From the NCBI GenBank assembly GCA_018657655.1, contig JABHWQ010000463.1, forward strand, positions 1 through 5,162: a DNA stretch of 5,162 nt. Direction: 5' to 3'. Shown piece by piece: positions 1 to 5,162 of the stretch. The DNA is from Chloroflexota bacterium. GTDB lineage: Bacteria > Chloroflexota > Dehalococcoidia > SZUA-161 > SpSt-899. The position numbers and the translations under genes were made by a program. The notes below the pieces were generated by a model that did no database searches, had not been told where the DNA came from, and saw nothing but the letters and a program-made list of their open reading frames with translations. Each line of letters starts with the position of its first letter. Within the stretch, counting starts at the first letter, position 1.

Positions 1-431
1 CGGTGGTAGGTGAGCGGTCCACGTGCCTCCGGCACCATGTGGGAGCAGTAGCGGTACGAGACAAACATATTCTATCCACCGGTTATAACGGCGCTGCCGC
101 AGGAATCAGGGATTGCCTCGAATTAGGATGCTTAAGAAACGAAAACAATATACCTTCAGGAACTCGCCACGAAATATGTCGGGCCATTCATGCCGAGCAA
201 AATGTTATCATCCAGGCCTCGCTACATGGCATCAGTTTAGAGGGTGCTACTATTTACTGTACCCATACCCCGTGTATCCTTTGTGCTAAAATGCTGACCA
301 ATGCCAGGATCAAACGATTCGTCAGCTTTGGCAAGTATGCCGATAACTCCTTTTTGGAGCTTTTCGCTGAAGCGAAAATAACCGTGGATATGATGGATAA
401 ACCTTCAGACGAGGTCACTCATCTGGAATGA
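1..431 (+). CDS. dCMP deaminase / ComEB-type cytidine deaminase family protein, 5'-partial
   Basis: Zinc-dependent deaminase of the dCMP deaminase (ComEB-like) family, which converts dCMP to dUMP in the cytoplasm as a source of dUMP for thymidylate synthesis. Codons run in frame from base 3. The conserved zinc motifs are visible: HAEQN (H63 zinc ligand, E65 proton shuttle, counting from the codon at base 3) and PCILC (C91, C94 zinc ligands). The family-typical stretches RSTCLR..VGAV, TGYNGA and GCLR are also present. About 142 codons are visible. Relatives usually have roughly 10-20 more residues before RSTCLR, so the true start lies left of the window. The GTG at base 3 is probably an internal valine. 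The gene ends in TGA at 429-431, 63 bp before the AraC-type gene. No terminator is evident in that gap, so read-through is possible. Family assignment is firm. Whether the substrate is dCMP or another cytosine nucleotide cannot be proved here. Confidence 0.9.
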   Translation, partial: VVGERSTCLRHHVGAVAVRDKHILSTGYNGAAAGIRDCLELGCLRNENNIPSGTRHEICRAIHAEQNVIIQASLHGISLEGATIYCTHTPCILCAKMLTNARIKRFVSFGKYADNSFLELFAEAKITVDMMDKPSDEVTHLE

Positions 432-483
432 TATTAAGGATCACCGAACGATCGCCAATACTCCAAACCGTTCGAGTTCATAC

Positions 484-488
484 GAGGA
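484..488 (+). promoter_or_regulatory. Shine-Dalgarno site fixing the TTG start of the AraC-type gene
   Basis: GAGGA lies six nucleotides upstream of TTG at 495. Between this TTG and the in-frame TAA at 435-437 there is no ATG, GTG or other TTG, so this is the only plausible initiation codon before the conserved HTH region begins. Confidence 0.65.
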
Positions 489-494
489 ACCAAA

Positions 495-1502
495 TTGGCC
501 GAAGCCCCCCAAAACAACGACAAAAGCAAATATCTGCGTGAAGAATACGTCGCGCGTATCAACCGAGTGATCGACTACATCGAGTTGAATATTGAAAAAG
601 ATCTCACCCTTGAGACCCTGGCGGATGTTGCTTGTTTTTCCCGATTTCATTTCCACAGAATATTCGGAGCGATTGTCGGAGAGACGTTGAATCAGTTTAT
701 CCAGCGAATCCGAGTGGAAAAGGCAGCATCCAAACTAATGCACAATCCCAAAAAGTCCATCACTCAAATTGCCCTCGAATGCGGGTTCTCAAGCTCGGCA
801 ACGTTTGCACGGGCATTCAAAGATGCTTTTGGAATTAGCGCCAGTGAGTGGCGTTCGGGTGGATATCTGCAAGATCGCAAGATACGCAAAACGGAAAGCA
901 AACTAGATCAAGCGCCCCGCAAGATCGAAAAAGAATTCGACATTTCCTCCAAGTATATTCAGAGTGAAACCATCACTAAAATATGGAGGATAGGAATGAA
1001 AAACAAATCTCAAATCCAGGCAAATGTTGAAGTTAAAGACATGCCGGAATTATCAGTGGCATATGTCCGGCATATTGGGCCGTATAAGGGTGACGCCGAA
1101 CTATTCGGGAGACTTTTTGAGAAATTGATGACGTGGGCAGGCCCCAGAGGTCTTCTTAATTCTCCGGATGTACAGGTTCTCTCTGTTTATTACGATGATC
1201 CGGATATTACGGACGACGATAAACTCAGGGTAGATGCCTGTGTCACAGTTCCTGAAGATACGAATGTAGATGGCGATATCGGAAAAATGATCGTGCCCGG
1301 CGGGAAGTATGCGGTAGCTCACTTTGAGTTGGCGGTAGATGAATTCGAGGATGCATGGAACGCGATATTTGGGGGCTGGCTACCCGGAAGTGGCTATCAA
1401 CCTGCTGATGGCCCCAGTTATGAACTTTGCCTAAATAGTCCAGAGGAACACCCGGAGAGCAAACACATAGTTGATATTTGTATTCCGGTTAAGCCCCTGT
1501 AA
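495..1502 (+). CDS. AraC-family transcriptional regulator with C-terminal GyrI-like ligand-binding domain
   Basis: DNA-binding regulator of 335 residues, starting at TTG with a GAGGA ribosome site. An N-terminal AraC/XylS double helix-turn-helix covers about residues 15-120: first HTH near LTLETLADVACFSRFHFHRIF (38-58), second near ITQIALECGFSSSATFARAF (89-108), ending in the typical FGISASEWR. A charged linker follows (about 121-175, many K/R/E). The C-terminal part, about 177-333, resembles the GyrI-like (SbmC/Rob/BmrR C-terminal) small-molecule domain, with YVRHIGPYKG near 190, VPGGKYAVAHFEL near 267 and GPSYELCL near 306. This is the Rob-like architecture in which the GyrI-type part can bind amphipathic or drug-like compounds. 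Glu310 in SYELCL is a candidate ligand contact by analogy only. The gene lies directly upstream of, and codirectional with, an ABC exporter operon, separated by a 266-bp region with repeats. Control of that operon is therefore likely but inferred. Ligand and direction of regulation are unknown. Confidence 0.9.
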   Translation: MAEAPQNNDKSKYLREEYVARINRVIDYIELNIEKDLTLETLADVACFSRFHFHRIFGAIVGETLNQFIQRIRVEKAASKLMHNPKKSITQIALECGFSSSATFARAFKDAFGISASEWRSGGYLQDRKIRKTESKLDQAPRKIEKEFDISSKYIQSETITKIWRIGMKNKSQIQANVEVKDMPELSVAYVRHIGPYKGDAELFGRLFEKLMTWAGPRGLLNSPDVQVLSVYYDDPDITDDDKLRVDACVTVPEDTNVDGDIGKMIVPGGKYAVAHFELAVDEFEDAWNAIFGGWLPGSGYQPADGPSYELCLNSPEEHPESKHIVDICIPVKPL

Positions 1503-1591
1503 AGTATGTCAGCCTCGGGGAACGTCACTGATATCCGGGTGTGATGTGTACCGGCAATCTAGTACGGTTCCATTGAAAATAGCCTAATCAC

Positions 1592-1628
1592 TCCCAATCG
1601 CACGGAGGTTCTCGAAGTGCGATCGGGA
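1592..1628. repeat. Imperfect inverted repeat / hairpin
   Basis: Left arm TCCCAATCGCAC (1592-1603) and right arm GTGCGATCGGGA (1617-1628) pair over 12 positions with one mismatch (A1596 against C1624), around a 13-nt loop. No T-run follows the right arm, so it does not look like an intrinsic terminator. It ends two bases before the tandem repeats, and a role as an operator or an mRNA structure for read-through transcripts is possible. Function is inferred only. Confidence 0.55.
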
Positions 1629-1630
1629 TG

Positions 1631-1668
1631 AACACCTCTCGTAACCGGGAACACCTCTCGTAACCGGG
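1631..1668. repeat. Perfect tandem direct repeat, 2 x 19 bp, candidate operator
   Basis: The unit AACACCTCTCGTAACCGGG occurs at 1631-1649 and again at 1650-1668 with no mismatch and no spacer. The second copy ends 26 bp before the -10 hexamer, so the pair sits about where an activator would contact RNA polymerase (centres near -67 and -48 from a start site estimated around 1707). Monomer-binding AraC-type activators related to Rob/MarA recognise asymmetric sites of about 20 bp, which fits one protein per unit. Binding by the neighbouring AraC-GyrI protein is an inference. A recent replication slippage without function would look the same. Confidence 0.6.
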
Positions 1669-1678
1669 CATCGTTACG
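1659..1678. promoter_or_regulatory. Dyad CGTAAC-N8-GTTACG over the -35 region, possible operator
   Basis: Two perfect 6-bp inverted arms (1659-1664 and 1673-1678) are separated by 8 bp. The left arm is part of the second 19-bp repeat, and the right arm occupies the place where a -35 element would be expected. This could be a site for a dimeric regulator, or it may be coincidental because the arms are short. Confidence 0.35.
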
Positions 1679-1691
1679 TACAAATGCAATA

Positions 1692-1700
1692 TGCTATACT
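1692..1700 (+). promoter_or_regulatory. Putative extended -10 promoter for the ABC operon
   Basis: TGC followed by TATACT (hexamer 1695-1700) matches an extended -10 (TGN-TATAAT) with one deviation. At 15-18 bp upstream there is no good TTGACA-like -35; the best is TTACGT at 1674-1679 with a 15-bp spacer. A good -10 with a poor -35 is typical of promoters that need an activator, in keeping with the repeats just upstream. Transcription would start near 1706-1708. Confidence 0.5.
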
Positions 1701-1768
1701 GAGAGATACCCAAGGCTCCTCTTCCATTTTATGATGTCAGTACACGAAAACTGATCATACCCAAAGAA

Positions 1769-2701
1769 ATGAGCAGTAAAACTGAAACCGTAATTGCAGT
1801 GATCAACCTATTCAAGGCCTACTCAGATATTAAGGCCGTCGATGGAATCAGCATCGATGTTAAGATGGGTGAAGTCTTCGGGATGCTAGGCCCGAACGGT
1901 GCGGGGAAAACAACCACCGTAGAGATCATCGAAGGACAACGTGCCCCTGATAGCGGCAGTGTAACCGTACTCGGCATGGATGCCTTAAAAGACGTCCGTG
2001 CAGTGAAAGAACATATCGGAGTCCAACCTCAAAGTCCGGCGCTTTTCCCTACTCTGAACGTCCAGGAAATTATCGATTTCTTCCGCAGCTTATACAAAAA
2101 AACGATCCCTACACAGGAAGTCATCGAACTGGTTTCACTACAGGAAAGCCGAAACGTTCTTGTCAAGAACCTTTCAGGCGGACAGCAGCAGAGATTATCG
2201 GTAGCATTAGCTTTCATCAACGATCCGGATATCATCTTTCTGGATGAGCCGACAACTGGGTTGGACCCTCAGGCACGTCGTACCATGTGGGAAGTAATCG
2301 AAACATTTCGTAAAATGGGTAAGACGATTTTTCTCACTACCCACTATATGGAAGAAGCGGAACGGCTGTGCGATCGAGTAGCGATTATGGATCATGGGAA
2401 CATTATCGCCCTGGGACGTCCACAACAAATGATCGAAGATCATTTCAAGGAAAGCGCCATCCAGTTCAAAATGTCCGACTACCCCGGGCAGAAAGCGATG
2501 GCTAGTCTCACCGGCGTTACCAAAGTGGTAAAGGAGGAAGAAGAAGAAATTATTCTTTATACGGATAACGTTCCTTCAACCATATCTTCACTTTTGGATT
2601 TAGCTTCTGAAAGATCAGCTGAATTGTCCGATCTCTTCGTCAGGCAAGCTACTCTTGAAGACGTCTTTCTCAAACTTACCGGAAAGAGGATCAGGGATTG
2701 A
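1769..2701 (+). CDS. ABC transporter ATP-binding protein, DrrA/CcmA-like (ABC-2 exporter type)
   Basis: Cytoplasmic ATPase subunit of an ABC-2 type exporter, 310 residues, the usual size for DrrA-like proteins. It powers export through the permease encoded next. All nucleotide-binding motifs are intact: Walker A GPNGAGKTT (41-49), Q-loop near PQSPALFP (Q88), signature LSGGQQQR (135-142), Walker B IIFLDEPT (155-162, catalytic E160), D-loop GLD (164-166) and switch histidine H192 in TTHYMEEAERLCDRV. The C-terminal extension (about 215-310) ends in ATLEDVFLKLTGK, the ending common in drug-exporter and ABC-2 ATPases. It also contains an unusual run of five glutamates (256-260). The ATG start has only a weak upstream AAAG as ribosome site. 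GTG at 1799, just before the first beta strand, is a possible but no better alternative. The stop overlaps the permease start by 4 bp, indicating translational coupling. Substrate cannot be told from the ATPase. Confidence 0.95.
   Translation: MSSKTETVIAVINLFKAYSDIKAVDGISIDVKMGEVFGMLGPNGAGKTTTVEIIEGQRAPDSGSVTVLGMDALKDVRAVKEHIGVQPQSPALFPTLNVQEIIDFFRSLYKKTIPTQEVIELVSLQESRNVLVKNLSGGQQQRLSVALAFINDPDIIFLDEPTTGLDPQARRTMWEVIETFRKMGKTIFLTTHYMEEAERLCDRVAIMDHGNIIALGRPQQMIEDHFKESAIQFKMSDYPGQKAMASLTGVTKVVKEEEEEIILYTDNVPSTISSLLDLASERSAELSDLFVRQATLEDVFLKLTGKRIRD
2685..2690 (+). promoter_or_regulatory. Shine-Dalgarno site for the overlapping TTG start of the permease
   Basis: AGAGGA ends seven nucleotides before TTG at 2698, inside the last codons of the ATPase gene. 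The next in-frame ATG is codon 32, in the middle of the first membrane helix, so the TTG is needed for a complete permease. Confidence 0.65.
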
Positions 2702-3798
2702 AAGCCCTCAAAAGCGTATTCTTAGCCCACTATAAACAGTTCGTCAGGGATAGAGCTGCCCTGTTTTTCACCTTCATTTTTCCCATTATGTTTATCCTTA
2801 TTTTTGGATGGGCGTTCAGTGATCCGGGGATTAATACCTTCAATATTGGGCTCGTTGACCAGGGATCACCGAAAAGCTTCAGCTACATAGTCGAAGCATT
2901 GGACCATATCATATTGGATGAGGATAGAAACGTATTCGATATCCAGCAAGGCCAGCTTGACGAAAAGCTGCAATTACTCCAAGACGGGGAACTTGATGCG
3001 GTAATTGTCATCCCTGAAGAAATGGACAGCGCGTTAGAACAGGTCCAATCGGTCAGCCTCCAGTTATATTATGATCCCAGCCAAATCTCTCATCAACAGA
3101 CTATGATTCCAATCCTGAACCAGGTGGTAGAAGAGATTGACCGGAGTATTCAAGGGAATGTAAGGATCATTACTTTGGAAGAGCAAAGCGTTCAATCACA
3201 TGACCTGAGGTATATCGATTATCTGGTACCCGGCATATTGGGGATGTCCTTGATGTTTACCGGCATCTTCGGGGGAATTCCCATTATCCAGCAAAGACAG
3301 GCCCACATTATCAAGCGCCTGGGATGTACGCCTCTGCGCCGTTCTATGCTTATCTTTGGCGAGCTGGCTTTCCGCATGATCCTTGTTATCCTGACAGCAG
3401 TTCTGATAATTGTGGTAGGCCGACTTGTTTTCGATGTGCAGATGGTAGGCAACTGGGCCAGTCTGTGTGGAATTGTGATTCTCGGCACGCTGGTCTTTTC
3501 TTGTTTGGGTTACCTGATAGCTGCATTTGTCAAAACCGAGGAGGGGGCAATACCAATCATCAATGCTATCACTTTCCCGATGATGTTCCTTTCGGGCACT
3601 TTTTTTGAAGTTAGTAACATGCCTTCCTTCATCGAACCGGTGGTTAAAATCATGCCCCTGACCTATCTCGGTGATGCCCTGAGACAAATCATGGTGGACG
3701 GCAGTCCTTTATATCCGATGACAACGGATATTCTGGTGATGGCCGGTTGGACGCTCGTATGCCTCGTGATCACTATCCGATTCTTCCGGTGGGATTGA
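2698..3798 (+). CDS. ABC-2 type transporter permease (DrrB/YhhJ-like)
   Basis: Integral membrane subunit of 366 residues that forms the export channel with the preceding ATPase. Topology fits the ABC-2 family: a short basic cytoplasmic N-terminus, TM1 about 21-40 (FFTFIFPIMFILIFGWAF), a large soluble extracytoplasmic region about 41-172, then a group of five helices near 175-197, 224-245, 254-278, 286-305 and 342-362. The cytoplasmic loop QRQAHIIKRLGCTPLRRSMLI (200-220) and the FPMMFLSGTFFEVSNMP...MPLTYLGDALRQIMVDG region (293-335) are typical ABC-2 motifs. The large external domain after TM1 is the arrangement of YhhJ/YbhR/LinX-type half-exporters, which carry drugs, lipids or similar hydrophobic molecules. 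It starts at TTG, overlapping the ATPase stop by 4 bp, and is followed 16 nt later by the glycosylase gene. Family is certain. The substrate is unknown; a toxic small molecule is inferred from context. Confidence 0.93.
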   Translation: MKALKSVFLAHYKQFVRDRAALFFTFIFPIMFILIFGWAFSDPGINTFNIGLVDQGSPKSFSYIVEALDHIILDEDRNVFDIQQGQLDEKLQLLQDGELDAVIVIPEEMDSALEQVQSVSLQLYYDPSQISHQQTMIPILNQVVEEIDRSIQGNVRIITLEEQSVQSHDLRYIDYLVPGILGMSLMFTGIFGGIPIIQQRQAHIIKRLGCTPLRRSMLIFGELAFRMILVILTAVLIIVVGRLVFDVQMVGNWASLCGIVILGTLVFSCLGYLIAAFVKTEEGAIPIINAITFPMMFLSGTFFEVSNMPSFIEPVVKIMPLTYLGDALRQIMVDGSPLYPMTTDILVMAGWTLVCLVITIRFFRWD

Positions 3799-3801
3799 GG
3801 C

Positions 3802-3806
3802 AGGAG
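3802..3806 (+). promoter_or_regulatory. Shine-Dalgarno site for the GTG start of the AlkC-type gene
   Basis: AGGAG lies eight nucleotides before GTG at 3815, within the 16-nt gap after the permease stop. It is the strongest ribosome site in the window and supports the GTG start and independent loading of ribosomes on this last gene. Confidence 0.65.
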
Positions 3807-3814
3807 TTCAAGCG

Positions 3815-4903
3815 GTGGCGGACAAACTAAAGGACCTCTTCTTTACTCACTCCTCTATCAATGAAATGGGGAATGCCATCCAGCGCTTTTACCCTTCTTT
3901 TGATAAAGAAAATTTCACAGCCCTTGTGTTCGGTAGTTCATGGGAGGCGAAAGAATTAAAGGAGAAGATGCGGCATACCACCGTCTGTTTGCATGAAGTG
4001 CTGCCCGAATCGTACGAAGAAGCACTGGATATTCTCATGAAGGTGGCTCCATCCGTTAAGGGATTTGATGCTCTGGCATTACCAGAATACGTAATGTTAT
4101 ACGGAATGGATAACTGGGATCTGTCTCTTCCAGCACTAAGACATTTCACCCAATATTCAACGTCCGAACTTGCTATTCGACCGTTCTTGAAAAAGGACCT
4201 GGAAAGGATCATGGAGCATATGAGTGAATGGGCAGAAGATGGGGATCCTAACATTCGTCGCTTAGCGAGTGAGGGATGCCGGCCGAGACTGCCGTGGGCG
4301 TTGGGTGTGCCTCAACTCAAGAAAGATCCGAGCCCCATCTTGCCGATTTTGGAAAAGCTCAAGAACGACGAATCTGATGATGTCCGCCGGAGCGTTGCCA
4401 ACAATTTGAACGACATATCGAAGGACCATCCCGAACTAGTCTTGGGAATCTGTGAGGAATGGTACGGCCAAACCAAGTACACAGATAAGATCGTAAAACA
4501 TGCATGTCGCAGTTTATTAAAAGCGGGAAACGAACGAGCGCTGGCCATATTTGGCATCACAAATTCGAATGATCTCAAGATAGAATACTTCAAGCTGAAT
4601 AATAGGAGAATCTCAATCGGGGAGAATTTGATGTTCTCCTTCGAATTGATAATAGATGAGAAAAAGGATGCCAAAGTACGTTTGGAATATTGCTTGAGTT
4701 TTCGGAAAGCGAATGGCAGCCTATCCAAGAAGGTGTTTAAGATAGCTGAAGGAACGTATCGTCCCGGAAAACACCCGTTTACGCGAAAGTACTCTTTCGT
4801 AGACTTGTCAACCCGGAAACACTATGCGGGAGACCATCACATCTCCATCATCCTCAATGGCATTGAAGCAGTCAAGGATTCATTTGAACTGATGCCAATG
4901 TAA
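3815..4903 (+). CDS. AlkC-family DNA alkylation repair protein (HEAT-like repeat 3-methyladenine glycosylase) with C-terminal Ig-like domain
   Basis: Predicted cytoplasmic DNA glycosylase of 362 residues in the AlkC/AlkD HEAT-like repeat superfamily. Known members excise alkylated bases such as 3-methyladenine, and AlkC also 3-methylcytosine, without flipping the base out. Residues 1-250 are helical repeats. AlkC-like hallmarks are LKERMRH-like LKEKMRHTTVCLHEVLP (48-64), FTQYSTSELAIRPFLKKD (111-128), RRLASEGCRPRLPWALGVPQL (148-168) and a repeat DDVRRSVANNLNDISKDHPE (188-207). Glu118 in SELAIRPF and Trp161 in LPWA are candidate active-site residues by analogy. Residues about 254-360 are different: beta-rich, with SIGENLMFSFEL, GTYRPGKHPFTRKYSF and HYAGDHHISIILNG, resembling the Ig-like C-terminal domain reported in a subset of AlkC proteins. 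It is the last gene of the exporter operon, just before the terminator. Repair family is confident. The exact lesion, and a link to the exporter's cargo, are inferred. Confidence 0.85.
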   Translation: MADKLKDLFFTHSSINEMGNAIQRFYPSFDKENFTALVFGSSWEAKELKEKMRHTTVCLHEVLPESYEEALDILMKVAPSVKGFDALALPEYVMLYGMDNWDLSLPALRHFTQYSTSELAIRPFLKKDLERIMEHMSEWAEDGDPNIRRLASEGCRPRLPWALGVPQLKKDPSPILPILEKLKNDESDDVRRSVANNLNDISKDHPELVLGICEEWYGQTKYTDKIVKHACRSLLKAGNERALAIFGITNSNDLKIEYFKLNNRRISIGENLMFSFELIIDEKKDAKVRLEYCLSFRKANGSLSKKVFKIAEGTYRPGKHPFTRKYSFVDLSTRKHYAGDHHISIILNGIEAVKDSFELMPM

Positions 4904-4921
4904 TCTTGTTTCGATCCAATA

Positions 4922-4960
4922 AAAAAGCCCAGCTTGTTTTCAAGCTGGGCTTTTTCTTTT
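4922..4960. terminator. Bidirectional intrinsic terminator
   Basis: A perfect 10-bp stem, GCCCAGCTTG (4927-4936) with CAAGCTGGGC (4941-4950), closes a TTTT loop. It is flanked by A-run 4921-4926 and T-run 4951-4955 (then CTTTT), which extend the pairing to 15 bp. Read on either strand the GC-rich stem is followed by a U-tract, so it can end both the plus-strand operon (stop at 4903) and the convergent minus-strand gene (stop at 4976). Confidence 0.93.
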
Positions 4961-4975
4961 CATTTTAGCTAACGC

Positions 4976-5162
4976 CTATTTTCTGCGATAGTGCATGAAC
5001 TTGAACTCATCCAGTTCGATATAGTTCTGAGGCGGGATGAGCGTAGTCGTCTGGGTGTGTTCGATGATAGCCGGGCCATCGATCCGATTTCCGGCCTCCA
5101 GCATATCTTGCTCATATGTCTTGAAGGTCATCCATTCGTCATCAAAGTATGCCTTCCTGTCA
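4976..5162 (-). CDS. C-terminus of a hydantoinase/oxoprolinase family protein (HyuA-like), 5'-partial
   Basis: An open minus-strand frame enters from the right edge and ends at TAG (complement of 4976-4978), giving 61 visible residues that begin DRKAYFDDEW and end FMHYRRK. The pattern YFDDEW...TYEQDMLEAGNRIDGPAIIEHTQTTTLIPP..YIELDE matches the C-terminal end of the hydantoinase A / N-methylhydantoinase A / 5-oxoprolinase family. In these proteins a YF...W...Y.R..L..G..I.GPAI.E...TT..PP pattern precedes a short acidic tail. Such proteins catalyse ATP-dependent opening of cyclic amides or act as a subunit of acetone- or acetophenone-carboxylase-type enzymes. Which reaction applies cannot be judged from the tail alone. 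The gene converges on the exporter operon and shares its terminator, so it is a separate transcription unit. Confidence 0.8.
   Translation of the reverse strand, partial: DRKAYFDDEWMTFKTYEQDMLEAGNRIDGPAIIEHTQTTTLIPPQNYIELDEFKFMHYRRK

Larger units (their letters stand above)
1503..1768 (+). other. Non-coding regulatory region upstream of the ABC-glycosylase operon
   Basis: This 266-bp gap holds no convincing gene. From left to right it contains about 90 bp with no clear signal, an imperfect hairpin (1592-1628), two perfect abutting 19-bp direct repeats (1631-1668), a 6-bp-arm dyad that starts inside the second repeat (1659-1678), an extended -10 promoter (1692-1700) and a leader of roughly 60 nt before the ATG at 1769. 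There is no U-tract hairpin after the AraC-type stop codon, so transcription from upstream may also enter the operon. Confidence 0.6.

Noticed and set aside
445..474. Short inverted repeat CGAACG/CGTTCG upstream of the AraC-type gene, a possible autoregulatory operator
   Set aside because: Only 6-bp arms with an 18-bp spacer and no extension. Such pairs are common by chance.
1494..1520. CCCC...GGGG pairing around the AraC-type stop codon as a terminator
   Set aside because: Only four pairs with a very long loop and no T-run.
1731..1754. Seven-codon mini-ORF (ATGATG...TGA) in the leader of the ABC operon, a possible leader peptide
   Set aside because: No ribosome site at a suitable distance, no run of regulatory codons, and no following attenuator hairpin.
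2532..2537. AGGAGG, a perfect Shine-Dalgarno-like sequence inside the ATPase gene
   Set aside because: No start codon follows at a useful distance and the reading frame continues normally. It simply encodes the start of the glutamate run.
3196..3687. Long open frame on the minus strand (163 codons) opposite the permease gene
   Set aside because: It is antisense to a clearly conserved membrane protein, its translation is rich in H, Q, S and D with no recognisable domain, and it has no ribosome site of note. It is a shadow of the plus-strand codon bias.
3889..4728. Two minus-strand open frames opposite the AlkC-type gene
   Set aside because: They are antisense to a confidently assigned gene and show no family motifs. 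The serine- and phenylalanine-rich composition is expected from the complement of lysine- and glutamate-rich coding sequence.
1..5162. CRISPR array, tRNA or rRNA gene, insertion sequence or phage attachment site
   Set aside because: No spaced repeat series, no transposase motifs, no terminal inverted repeats and no tRNA-like cloverleaf were seen. Coding sequence fills most of the window.

Overview
The window is 5.2 kb of bacterial DNA of moderate G+C content. It carries six protein-coding regions, two of them cut by the window edges. Non-ATG starts are common: TTG twice and GTG once among the four complete genes. Those three starts have Shine-Dalgarno sites close to the anti-SD consensus. The sequence does not fix the organism. 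The mix of a ComEB-type dCMP deaminase, a hydantoinase/oxoprolinase-type protein and an AraC-GyrI regulator is compatible with an anaerobic or environmental bacterium (Chloroflexota, Desulfobacterota or Bacillota), and I would not go further than that.

Layout. Bases 1-431 (+) hold the C-terminal most of a zinc-dependent dCMP/cytidine deaminase. Bases 495-1502 (+) encode an AraC-family regulator fused to a GyrI-like small-molecule-binding domain. Bases 1503-1768 are non-coding and rich in signals: an imperfect hairpin, a perfect tandem 19-bp repeat, a short dyad and an extended -10 promoter. Bases 1769-4903 (+) form a tight three-gene operon: a DrrA-type ABC ATPase, an ABC-2 type permease (4-bp overlap) and an AlkC-family alkylpurine DNA glycosylase (16-nt gap). 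A strong intrinsic terminator at 4922-4960 lies between this operon and a convergent minus-strand gene. Only the last 61 codons of that gene are visible, and it looks like the C-terminus of a hydantoinase A/N-methylhydantoinase A/acetone carboxylase-type protein.

How the genes may work together (inference). The central block reads as a chemical-stress cassette. The AraC-GyrI protein would sense a small molecule and act at the repeats in front of the ABC operon. The ABC pair would export the compound. The AlkC-type glycosylase would remove bases the compound had alkylated. Sensor, efflux and base excision for one class of toxic alkylating molecule in a single transcription unit is the most interesting idea in the window. 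Each component family is known, but their linkage here is a hypothesis from gene order. The flanking deaminase and hydantoinase-like genes look unrelated.
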